Below are positions 25,124 through 32,980 of a stretch of DNA of 64,000 nt, piece after piece (position 1 is the first letter of the stretch; each line of letters opens with the position of its first letter). Made by a program: the position numbers and the translations under genes. The stretch spans positions 3,410,001 through 3,474,000 of the forward strand of contig NZ_CP013380.1 in the NCBI RefSeq assembly GCF_001513745.1. Direction: 5' to 3'. Source of the stretch: Burkholderia humptydooensis. Its GTDB lineage: Bacteria; Pseudomonadota; Gammaproteobacteria; Burkholderiales; Burkholderiaceae. The notes below the pieces were generated by a model. The model was not told the DNA's origin. It saw only the letters and a program-made list of their open reading frames with translations, and ran no database searches.

Positions 25124-26026
25124 TCACTTTTGCGCTGCGGCCTGCACGTGCGTCGCGTATCCGCTCGAGCGAGTGTGCAGTTCGTCGGCGAGCAAGTGCT
25201 CGCCTTGCTGAAGCGCATAGAGCGAGTTGAAGGCCTTCTCCGTGATCGGCAGCGGGTATTCCCCGGCCTCGCTCAGCGCGACCGGACGGCGCTGCCCGCG
25301 CAGCAGATAGGTTCCCGGCTCGTTGTGCGCGGCATGCGGCCCGTAGTAGATCGGCAGCGCGTCGGCGGCGCGGTACGCGGGAATGAAGCAGCGGCGATAG
25401 TGTTCCGAGCGATTCGAGTCGGAACGATGCAAAGCCTTGCAATGCAGGAAGACCACCGTGCCAGCGCCGCCGGAGGCCGTCATCTCCGTACACCCCGCCG
25501 GCAGATTCGCGAGGGCGACCTTGCCGCGAAAATAGCCGTGCTCCGTATGATCGTAGATCGACGCGCGATGCGAGCCGGCCAACACGCGCAGGCATGCATT
25601 GTCCTCGCCGGCGTCGTCGAGGTAGACGAGACACGCGACCAGTTTCGGGTTCGTATGCGGATAATAGGAAAAATCCTGGTGCCACTCGACAGGTGAACCA
25701 ACGCGCGGCCCCTTCATGTTGAGCTTGCTGTGGTGAAAGACGATATCCGGCCCGATCAGCGATTCGAGCCGATCGACGATGCGCGGGTCCTCTTGTATCG
25801 CACGAAAGGCGGCGTGGCGCTTCGACGGTTCCCAGATGCGCCGGATGATCGACGGATCATCCGGCTCCAGTTCCGCGACTTCGCGCAAGTCGTTGGCAGC
25901 GCCAATGATCTCGGCGATCGCCGCATGCATCGACGCGAGTGCTTCGGCGTCCAGCAAATCGCGGACGACGAGAAAACCGTTCTCGTCGAACGCGGCCACT
26001 TCTTCATCGGAAAGGTGAAATGACAT
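25124..26026 (-). CDS. Phytanoyl-CoA dioxygenase (PhyH)-family Fe(II)/2-oxoglutarate enzyme
   Basis: A 300-residue non-haem iron oxygenase. It begins MSFHLSDEEVAAFDENGFLVV, the usual PhyH start. The iron-binding HXD is in VEWHQDFSYYPHTNP, the distal His is probably in LHCKALHRSDSNRSEHYRR, and that Arg-rich segment would bind 2-oxoglutarate. PhyH enzymes in natural-product pathways commonly hydroxylate or halogenate amino acids. It is the first gene of a five-gene minus-strand operon (dioxygenase, ATP-grasp, DUF1611, ATP-grasp, malic enzyme). A GAGGG lies before the ATG. Confidence 0.88.
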   Translation of the reverse strand: MSFHLSDEEVAAFDENGFLVVRDLLDAEALASMHAAIAEIIGAANDLREVAELEPDDPSIIRRIWEPSKRHAAFRAIQEDPRIVDRLESLIGPDIVFHHSKLNMKGPRVGSPVEWHQDFSYYPHTNPKLVACLVYLDDAGEDNACLRVLAGSHRASIYDHTEHGYFRGKVALANLPAGCTEMTASGGAGTVVFLHCKALHRSDSNRSEHYRRCFIPAYRAADALPIYYGPHAAHNEPGTYLLRGQRRPVALSEAGEYPLPITEKAFNSLYALQQGEHLLADELHTRSSGYATHVQAAAQK

Positions 26027-26611
26027 GTCGCGCCCTCGCTGAGTAATCGAATCTGACTGTTTGTCCGTCTCGCTGCTTGCCTGCTGAAACCCATCGTATC
26101 GCCGCGCCCACCGCGCCGACAGCTAGACGAAGGTATAGCGCGCCCGCCGGCACGCAAGCGGGCGGCGGAGAACCGCGTGCAGTCACACGCGCCAAAGACC
26201 GCCGAGTCGAGCCGTGGCTTCGCACTCGTCACCCGTCTCTACGAATCGAATCGTGATGAAGCGCCGACGCGCGATGCGCGGTGAACGTCGAGAAAAACAG
26301 AGAGGTGAGCCGTCGATGCGCGGGCCCTCAGCCGCGCAAGCGCTGCGGGCCGATAGGCCGATTCGCGGCACACGCGCGAGGCGATGGAGGATCACCCGTG
26401 CATGTAAGGTGGCAAGATGCCCGCTTCTTCGAGACGATTGGCGAAACGGCGAAAGCTTGCGCGGGACACTGCGCGCTATATCGCCGAGCCCGTCTCCCAC
26501 CCGTTTTCGGACCGTAACCGACGAGCGACCGGAGCGCGGAGCTTGGGCGAGCGCCCCGTCACGCGCCGAATCAGAATTCGTCGCGCCGGGCTTTCAACCC
26601 ACCCACTCCCC
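26027..26611. other. Gene-free stretch upstream of the dioxygenase operon
   Basis: About 585 bases with no credible gene on either strand. The first 120 bases should hold the operon's promoter on the minus strand. The rest shows no recognised element and merges into the degraded lipoprotein region. Confidence 0.5.
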
Positions 26612-26652
26612 CAAAATCAAAGCCCCTGGAATCGACCGATTACCAGGGGCTT
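26612..26652 (-). terminator. Strong hairpin terminator, minus direction
   Basis: AAGCCCCTGG and CCAGGGGCTT form a 10-bp stem with a 13-base loop, followed in the minus direction by TTGATTTT. It sits just after a stop codon on the minus strand, yet no intact gene precedes it. It probably belonged to a now degraded gene. Confidence 0.7.
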
Positions 26653-27013
26653 CATCTTCACTACTTAGCCAGCCACTTGGCGCAGCTTCTCCGCGCACAA
26701 GTCACCACCACCTGGCCGGCATCCATCGAAGCGCCCGCCTGCCGTCATCACTGCCAGCATTCGCGCGATCCGAACCGAACAAGAAGCCCACGCCCGCCAC
26801 GAGCCCGAACCCCTTGCCAAGCCGGAATCCCGGTCCCCGTACCGGATTCTCGGCTTGCAATGCCGCCCCCCCTCGCCTTCGACCTCGCCCGCAAGTCGCC
26901 GCAGGCAAGACGGCAGCGCGCCGCCGCCTCTCTCCAATCGAAGACGAAAGACCTTGCGCGCCGTCGCCGATCGTCGCCCGAAGCGAGCCCGCCGGCGGCG
27001 CGCGCACCCCGCG

Positions 27014-27600
27014 TCAGTTGACCTGCAATTGCCCGCCGCGCCCGAGCCCGCCCTTCACGTCCTGCGCCTTGCAATTGCGCACCGCGACGACGAACTTGTT
27101 CCATGCGTCGATGAGAACGCGACCACGGTCGCCTTGCCTTCCGGCGTCGTCGAACTCCCCTCGGCCGCCGCGATCCGCACCGCCGAGCGGATGTCGAACA
27201 GCGTCAGCATGACGACCGACGCTTTCGTCTTCACACCGCCCGCAAGCATCGACACCGCGCTGTCGCCGGTCAGCCCGCCGATCATGCTGCCGATGCCGCC
27301 GACCGGCGAATCGTCGATCACGATCTGCGGGTCCATGCAGTAATCGGCCGCGACGCGCTGCCCCTTGTGCTGCTTCGAGCCCGCGCGGTATTCGCCGGAA
27401 TTGCGCTGCAAGCCGGTGATCCGCATCAGGCGCGCGTCGCGCTTCGGATTGCCGATCGACGTGATGACGAAGCGGCTCGACCGCTGCACGGCGAGGCGCA
27501 GCAGCGGATCGATGCTCGTCACCTTCGTCGCGCTGCCGAACGGCCCCCACCAGTCCGCATTGCGCCCGCCGTCTTGAGAATGAGTGGGGGGAAAAGATGG
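27014..27600 (-). pseudogene. Remnant of a CsgG/HfaB-like (peptidoglycan-binding-type) lipoprotein gene
   Basis: One frame reads NADWWGPFGSATKVTSIDPLL, FVITSIGNPK, LQRNSGEYRAGSKQHKGQRVAADY, GGIGSMIGGL and TLFDIRSAVRIAAAEGSS. The family ending AWNKFVVAVRNCKAQDVKGGLGRGG continues in a second frame down to 27014. This matches the CsgG/HfaB-like lipoproteins of Burkholderia, but the N-terminal signal and about 100 residues are missing and a frameshift near 27110 separates the two parts. It cannot make a normal protein. Confidence 0.75.
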
Positions 27601-27732
27601 TCTTCATGTCGTTATCGATGTCGCTGGTCTTTGTTTTCGGCTTGCGCGTTCGTGCGAACCCTGTTAAGCCACCTCGGCAAAGCGCGCGATGAGTTGGTCT
27701 CCTGCGATCGCCCCGTTGACGCCGGCACACGG

Positions 27733-27805
27733 TCAATACCAGGACCAGTCCGTCTGTCGCCAGACGCCGAGGTACGGATAGCCCGAATACCAGTAGCCGT
27801 ATAGA
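27733..27805 (-). pseudogene. C-terminal scrap of a Tyr/Trp-rich protein
   Basis: A minus-strand frame ends RLYGYWYSGYPYLGVWRQTD and then WSWY before a stop at 27733. The aromatic composition is not chance-like and resembles the end of small secreted Gly/Tyr-rich proteins. No start or N-terminal part remains. Probably a third member of the dead operon. Confidence 0.45.
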
Positions 27806-27807
27806 CG

Positions 27808-28178
27808 TCACGCCATTGCGTGCGTCACTTGCAATCCTCTTCGTCCGCGCGCGTGCGCGCCCATCTCTTCGAGGCCGAACAGATAGAAGACGCCGAGCGC
27901 CTGGTAGCTGTCCTGCCGAACGCCGTCGCCGCGGAAGTAGCGCAGGCTCAGGTCGTAAGCCGCCTTCGGCTCGGTTTTCGCGCGCTCCTTCAGCGCCGCG
28001 ATCCGCGGGTCCTCCTGCTCGGCATCGTCCTTTTTCGACTCATAGGACATCTGATTTTTAAGGCCGATCGAAGCAGCCGTGATCGTCGCATATCCGTGCC
28101 ATGTCGCTCGCGGACGGATTCTGCGCATACGCGGCCAGCCACAACAGCAGCGACGACGCGAACAAACGGCAGCGCATT
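27808..28178 (-). pseudogene. Sel1-repeat lipoprotein-like gene, frameshifted and truncated
   Basis: From an ATG at 28178 the frame reads MRCRLFASSLLLWLAAYAQN, a signal peptide, then DMARICDDHGCFDRP and a stop. The continuation (KNQMSYESKKDDAEQEDPRIAALKERAK, then YDLSLRYFRGDGVRQDSYQAL) is one base out of frame near 28056-28061. After YQAL the Sel1 repeat jumps directly to LFGLEEMGA, consistent with an internal deletion. The gene is dead. Confidence 0.75.
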
Positions 28179-28546
28179 TGGGCGTGACCTCGAGTCTTTT
28201 TTGAGCTGCAAATTGAAATCGCTCGAACCCGCACCAAGCCATACCGCCCGACGCAGCGGATGCGACGCCGCCATCATCGGACGCTATTGCACAAGACCTC
28301 TCTCAGGTTCCCCTTGTCTAGTCGTTCGGCCCGACGCACCCGTTTTTTCTTTCGCGTCGGAAGCCGACATCGCCATGTATCGCCATGTATCGCCCGTCAT
28401 CGGACATGACGCATCGAACAATGGTGACGCAGAACGTCATAATAATGCAGAAAATTGGCATGTCAAGCCAATTCAAACGAAACAAATTTGCATATCACGT
28501 CACTTTTGTTATTCTTCCACCAAAATCCACCGAGGAGCGCACCGAA
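28179..28546. other. Gene-free stretch before the BetR-type regulator
   Basis: About 370 bases without a gene. It contains a CGCCATGTAT direct duplication at 28371-28390 and an AT-richer stretch at 28430-28520 that probably carries the promoter of the next operon. Confidence 0.5.
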
Positions 28547-29422
28547 ATGACCCATCCCGATTCGGCCAACGCCGACTTGATCACCGCCACCAAAGTCCGC
28601 GATCTCCTCACTCGGACGGGCATTGCGCCGCGCAGTCACAACACGACGATCGCCAACATCCTCGGCCTGAGTTTTTCCGTCGTCACGCGCAAGATGAAAG
28701 GGCAGATTCCGTGGAATCTGTCGCAGCTTCAGGACATCGCGTCGTACTTCGGCGTGCCGCCCGCGATCCTGCTCGACGACAAGGGCGCCTCGCCGAATCC
28801 GGCCGTCGACATGCACGACGCGACGCTCGTCATCGAGACGCGGCGCTTCCGGTGTCGCGCGGCGATCGCGACGAGGACAAGCAGCCAGGCCGATTCGGAT
28901 TTCGTCGCGCTCCAGTGGCAGGACAGTTGGGTCGTCTACGAAAGGAAGCACGCGCCCGAAGGCCGCGCTTATCCGGTCGACGTGATCGAGCTGCGCTCGA
29001 GCGAAAGCAGCGCGTACGAAGTGCGGATCGCGGTCGTCGACGACTCGCCCGACGTCGCCGAAACGATCTGCGAGTACTTCGCCGAAAAGGGCGTCGCCGC
29101 GATCGCGTATTACGACAGCGCTTCGTTTCGCCAGGCGCTGGCAGTCGAGGACTTCGACGGATACATTCTCGACTGGATGCTCGGCGCGGAAACCGCCGCG
29201 CATCTCGTGCGCGGCATCCGCGCGAGCGAAAATGCCGATGCGCCGATCTTTCTGCTGACCGGAAAGATCTCGACCGGCGAGGCGAGCGAAGACGAGATCG
29301 CGGAAATCGTGTCGAGCTTCAATGCCCGCTGCGAGGAGAAGCCGGTCAGGCTGCCGATCCTGTTCGCCGAGGTCGCGCGCGCGCTGAAGATTGCGTATCC
29401 GCCCAACGCGCAGGCGAGTTGA
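28547..29422 (+). CDS. Regulator with BetR-like HTH and C-terminal receiver domain
   Basis: A 291-residue protein with reversed domain order: an N-terminal Cro/BetR-type helix-turn-helix (KVRDLLTRTGIAPRSH, IANILGLSFSVVTRKMKG), a middle linker of unknown fold (about 85-160), then a receiver domain (VRIAVVDDSPDVAETI) with phospho-acceptor D209 (YILDWMLG) and the conserved Lys in LLTGK. The ATG at 28547 follows GAGGAG at a good distance. It is the first gene of an operon with a molybdopterin-fold protein and a hybrid kinase, which probably phosphorylates it. Confidence 0.85.
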   Translation: MTHPDSANADLITATKVRDLLTRTGIAPRSHNTTIANILGLSFSVVTRKMKGQIPWNLSQLQDIASYFGVPPAILLDDKGASPNPAVDMHDATLVIETRRFRCRAAIATRTSSQADSDFVALQWQDSWVVYERKHAPEGRAYPVDVIELRSSESSAYEVRIAVVDDSPDVAETICEYFAEKGVAAIAYYDSASFRQALAVEDFDGYILDWMLGAETAAHLVRGIRASENADAPIFLLTGKISTGEASEDEIAEIVSSFNARCEEKPVRLPILFAEVARALKIAYPPNAQAS

Positions 29423-29446
29423 ACCACCACTTTGCGAGGAGAAACC

Positions 29447-29947
29447 ATGCGGATTTCGACGAACTGGATAAAGAGCCTCGCGCTGGCGCTGCTGCTTGGC
29501 GTCGCGCTCTCGTCTCACGCTGCCCCGTTCAAGTTCACCGTCGACGGCAACATCAAGCACGCCAATCAGACGGGACGCCGTGCGTATGTCTTTTCCGAAG
29601 CGGCGCTGCTGGCGCTGCCGCAGCATTCGATCACGACGTCCACGAGCTGGACGCCGAAGGCGACGTTCACCGGCCCGCGCCTGAGCGACATCCTGAAGAC
29701 CGTCGGCGCGACCGGCACGCAAATCGAGTTCCATTGCATCGACGAATACACGTTCACGATTCCCGCCTCCGACGCCGACAAATACGGCGTGATCCTCGCG
29801 CGGACGATGAACGGCAAGGTGCTCGACAACAATAACTACGGGCCGCTGTGGATCATGTATCCGCGCGACCAGTTCCCCGATGAGCTGAAGACGCCGATCA
29901 GCGAAGCGAAGTTCGCATGGCAGATCATCGGACTCACGGTGAAATGA
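29447..29947 (+). CDS. Exported small molybdopterin-binding-fold (SUOX-like) protein
   Basis: A 166-residue protein with a Sec signal peptide (SLALALLLGVALSSHAAPFK). The mature part carries sulfite-oxidase-family elements: PKATFTGPRLSDILKTVGA, IEFHCIDEYTFTIPASDADKY, ILARTMNGKVL, NYGPLWIMYPRDQF. It is much shorter than catalytic members and has no dimerisation domain. The Cys in FHCIDEY is at the usual Mo-ligand region but ligand status is uncertain. Its stop overlaps the kinase start (ATGA), so it is coupled to the sensor kinase and may be a periplasmic sensing accessory. Confidence 0.82.
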   Translation: MRISTNWIKSLALALLLGVALSSHAAPFKFTVDGNIKHANQTGRRAYVFSEAALLALPQHSITTSTSWTPKATFTGPRLSDILKTVGATGTQIEFHCIDEYTFTIPASDADKYGVILARTMNGKVLDNNNYGPLWIMYPRDQFPDELKTPISEAKFAWQIIGLTVK

Positions 29948-31752
29948 GCCAGGTCAAATGGCGAAACGAAAAAATCATCGTCACCCTGGGATCCTTGTGG
30001 ATTCTGGGCTTCGCCGCGTGGGCGTTCCTGCTGTACGACCTGCTCGGAACGTCCGTCAAGGAAGGCATTCTGGAAGGCCCGCGCGAAGGCGTGTTCTGGA
30101 CCGCCGCGCAATACCGGAACTCGTTCAGCCGGTTCGACCGGCAACTGATTCTCTATGCGGCCCGCCAGGATCGCGACTTCGACAACGTGCTGCTTCAGTT
30201 CGACAGCCTCGAGGCGTCGTTCGGCTTCCTCGAGCGGCCGTCCGAAGTCTCCGCGTACTGGCTGAGCATCCCGAAGGCCCGTGACGACATCGCCGGGTTG
30301 TCCCGCTTCATGGCGAGCCTGCGTCGCGACGTTCCGGCGCTGCGCGAGCGCCCCGACGAGGCGAAGCGCGTGCAGGAAGACCTCGCCCGGCACTGGCCCA
30401 AGGTGAACGCGCTCGCGAATTATTTTCGCGCGATCGAAATGGAGCAGCGCGACTTCACGTTTCATCAATTGAAGGAGAAGCGCCGCGCGATCGTCATGCT
30501 GGGCGGCGTGCTCGGCGTCATTCTCGGCGCGCTGTTCCTGCTGCTGTTCTACACGATACGCACGCGCGGCAGTCTGCTCGAGCAGCAGCAGGCGGCGCTC
30601 GACGCGGAACGCAAGGCGTCCGATCGCGCATTCGAGATGATCGCCGCGAAGAACGCGTTCCTCGGCATGGTCAGCCACGAACTGCGCACGCCGTTGCAGG
30701 CGATCTGCGGTTCGATCGAAGTGTTGCTCGCACGGCCCCAGTCCGACGCGAACATGAAGACGATCAAGCGCCTGCAGAACTCGGCCGCATCGCTCGAAGC
30801 GCAGGTGAAGGACCTGACCGACTACATCAAGCTCCGGTCGACGAATCGGTCGGTTCAGTCGGAGACCGTCGAGGTCGCGCCGCTGCTCGCCGACGTCGTC
30901 GATCCGCTGCGCGGCAGGATCCGCGACAAGCACCTGGGTGCGTCGCTGCGCGTCGAGCCGCCCGGGCTCGTCGTGAAGTCGGACCGCAAGCTGATCCAGC
31001 AGATCGTGTCCAACCTCGTCGAAAACTCGATCAAATACACGCACAGCGGAACGATCGCGATCTCCGCGGAGCTGGCCGGCACGCCCGCCAGTCGAACGAT
31101 GAAAATCACGGTGCGCGACACCGGCGTCGGCATCGCGAAAAATCTGCTGTCGAAGATCTTCGAGCCGTTCTTTCGCGTGAACGATCCGGGCGTGCGTCAT
31201 GTCGACGGCATCGGGATGGGGCTCGCGGTCGTCCAGGAGCTCGTCGTCGCGCTGCGCGGGCATGTCGACGTTCGCAGCGCCGTCGGCGAGGGCAGCGAAT
31301 TCGTCGTCACGCTGCCGGTCGAGCTGCCCGGCAGCGCAGACGCGCCCGATAACGACGCGCAGCCGTCATTGCAGATGCCGCATCGCGATCTGCGCGCGCT
31401 CGTCGTCGACGACAACGAGAACGCGCGCGAAACGCTCGGCGCGATGCTGACGGCGCTCGGCATCCAGGTGGATTTGCGCGCCACCGGTAGGGACGGTCTG
31501 CGGTGCTTCGGCGAATGCCGGCATGACATCGTCGTGCTGGATCTGGAATTGCCCGACATCAGCGGCTTCGAAGTGGCCGAGCAGATTCGCTGGGCGACGT
31601 CGCCCGACGCGGCGGCGAAGACGGCGATACTCGGCGTGAGCGCGTATGAATCGGCGATGCTCGCGGGCGACCACGCGATCTTCGATGCATTCATCCCCAA
31701 GCCGATTCATCTGGACACGCTCAGCGGCATCGTGAACCGGCTGCGGCGCTGA
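29944..31752 (+). CDS. Hybrid sensor histidine kinase
   Basis: A 602-residue membrane kinase. It has a first membrane segment near 10-32 (IIVTLGSLWILGFAAWAFLL), a periplasmic helical sensor region to about 180, and a second membrane segment (GGVLGVILGALFLLLFYTI). HisKA follows with H245 (GMVSHELRTPLQAI), then an ATPase domain (NLVENSIKYTHS, DTGVGIAKN, GIGMGLAVVQEL) and a C-terminal receiver with D533 (VVLDLELPDISG) and PKP. It is coupled to the SUOX-like gene and presumably signals to the BetR/receiver regulator. The ligand is unknown. Confidence 0.93.
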   Translation: MSQVKWRNEKIIVTLGSLWILGFAAWAFLLYDLLGTSVKEGILEGPREGVFWTAAQYRNSFSRFDRQLILYAARQDRDFDNVLLQFDSLEASFGFLERPSEVSAYWLSIPKARDDIAGLSRFMASLRRDVPALRERPDEAKRVQEDLARHWPKVNALANYFRAIEMEQRDFTFHQLKEKRRAIVMLGGVLGVILGALFLLLFYTIRTRGSLLEQQQAALDAERKASDRAFEMIAAKNAFLGMVSHELRTPLQAICGSIEVLLARPQSDANMKTIKRLQNSAASLEAQVKDLTDYIKLRSTNRSVQSETVEVAPLLADVVDPLRGRIRDKHLGASLRVEPPGLVVKSDRKLIQQIVSNLVENSIKYTHSGTIAISAELAGTPASRTMKITVRDTGVGIAKNLLSKIFEPFFRVNDPGVRHVDGIGMGLAVVQELVVALRGHVDVRSAVGEGSEFVVTLPVELPGSADAPDNDAQPSLQMPHRDLRALVVDDNENARETLGAMLTALGIQVDLRATGRDGLRCFGECRHDIVVLDLELPDISGFEVAEQIRWATSPDAAAKTAILGVSAYESAMLAGDHAIFDAFIPKPIHLDTLSGIVNRLRR

Positions 31753-31754
31753 AA

Positions 31755-31783
31755 AGCCGGGCCACCCGCGCCAACGCCCGGCT
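31755..31783. terminator. Hairpin between convergent kinase and LysR genes
   Basis: AGCCGGGC and GCCCGGCT pair across 13 bases in the 52-base space between two convergent genes. A GC-rich stem without a T run; probable bidirectional terminator. Confidence 0.45.
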
Positions 31784-31804
31784 CCGCCACGCCGCGACGC
31801 GCCA

Positions 31805-32779
31805 CTACGCCGCGACCTGCCTGCGCTGCGCCGGCTTCTCGCGCGCCGCGACGCTGCTGCGCCAGTCTTCGCCGCCTTCGAGCGCGGGCGTCGAGTCGAA
31901 CAGCTCGGCGATCCAGTCGGCGAACACGCGGACCTTCGCGGACAGATGCCGGTTGTCCGGATAGACGATCGAGATCGGCTTCGGCTTCGGATTGAAGCCC
32001 GGCAGCACCTCCAGCAGCGTGCCGTCGAGCAGGTGCGGCAGCACCATGAAGAGCGTCGGCTGGATCATCCCGAAGCCTTCGACGCCGCAGGTCACGTAGG
32101 CATCCGAATCGTTGACCGTCACGGCGCCGTTCATCCTGACCTCGACCGGCCTGCCGTCGATCACGAACACCCACGGCACCGGCCGCGAACCGTGGCTCGC
32201 GCGGAAATTCACCGCATGATGCGCGGCCAACTCCGCGATCTCCACGGGCTCGCCGAAGCGCTTCAGGTAGTCGGGCGACGCGCAGGTGACGCGCTTGAGC
32301 ATCCCGATGCGCCGCGCGACCATCGACGAATCCTCGAGCGGCCCGACGCGGATCATGCAGTCGATCCCCTCTTCGACCGGATCGACGGGGCGGTCGGACA
32401 GCCCCAGATCGAGCACGATGTCCGGGTAGCGCTGGCGGAAGATCGGCAGCGCGGGAATCACGAGCCGCCGGCCGAGCGAGCTCGGCATGTGCACGCGCAG
32501 CGCGCCGCTCGGCTTGCGGTTGCCGACCTGAAAGCTCGCGTCCGTCTCCGCGATCTCGGTGATGATCTTGATGCAATGCTCGTAATACGCGGCGCCTTCC
32601 GGCGTCAGCGACAGCCGGCGCGTCGTCCGATGCATCAGGCGCACGCCGAGCAGCGCCTCGAGATTCTGGATGATCGTCGTCACCGACGCGCGCGGCATCC
32701 CGAGCGTCTCCGCGGCCCGCGTGAAGCTGTTCGCATCGACCACGCGGGTGAAGACCTCCATTGCCTGAATGCGGTCCAT
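31805..32779 (-). CDS. LysR-family transcriptional regulator
   Basis: A 324-residue LysR-type regulator of the CrgA-like branch. The N-terminal winged helix reads MDRIQAMEVFTRVVDANSFTRAAETLGMPRASVTTIIQNLE, then MHRTTRRLSLTPEGAAYYEH. The effector domain starts at GALRVHMPSSLGRRLVIPALP. The next gene upstream on the same strand is the acylase-family gene, about 200 bases away. The target is unknown. Confidence 0.93.
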   Translation of the reverse strand: MDRIQAMEVFTRVVDANSFTRAAETLGMPRASVTTIIQNLEALLGVRLMHRTTRRLSLTPEGAAYYEHCIKIITEIAETDASFQVGNRKPSGALRVHMPSSLGRRLVIPALPIFRQRYPDIVLDLGLSDRPVDPVEEGIDCMIRVGPLEDSSMVARRIGMLKRVTCASPDYLKRFGEPVEIAELAAHHAVNFRASHGSRPVPWVFVIDGRPVEVRMNGAVTVNDSDAYVTCGVEGFGMIQPTLFMVLPHLLDGTLLEVLPGFNPKPKPISIVYPDNRHLSAKVRVFADWIAELFDSTPALEGGEDWRSSVAAREKPAQRRQVAA

Positions 32780-32980
32780 GCCCTTCCCCTTCGAATCGCC
32801 AACAAAACAGAATAGAGCACGCGGCGGCCCGGATTCAAGCCGCTTCGCGACTATTCGCTTTCGCCGAATAGTCGAACGTTTCGCACGCCGCGCGTTCGCA
32901 ACGCACGCGCCGGCTCAGGCGTCGGCGTCGACATCGGCGATGCCGCGGGCGCGCGCCCGCCCGATCGTTCGCATCTTGAA

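Noticed and set aside
26665..26937. Open frame ending DLCAEKLRQVAG before the strong minus-strand terminator
   Set aside because: The frame has no recognisable protein character, and another frame at the same place also ends there. It probably reflects a decayed 3' end, not a present gene.
26214..27212. A 332-codon plus-strand frame across the gap and CsgG remnant
   Set aside because: Composition is Arg/Pro/Ala/Ser-rich as in out-of-frame GC-rich DNA, and it is antisense to recognisable remnants.
28371..28390. CGCCATGTAT direct duplication upstream of the BetR-type regulator
   Set aside because: Two 10-base copies only; no link to a regulator or to coding sequence.
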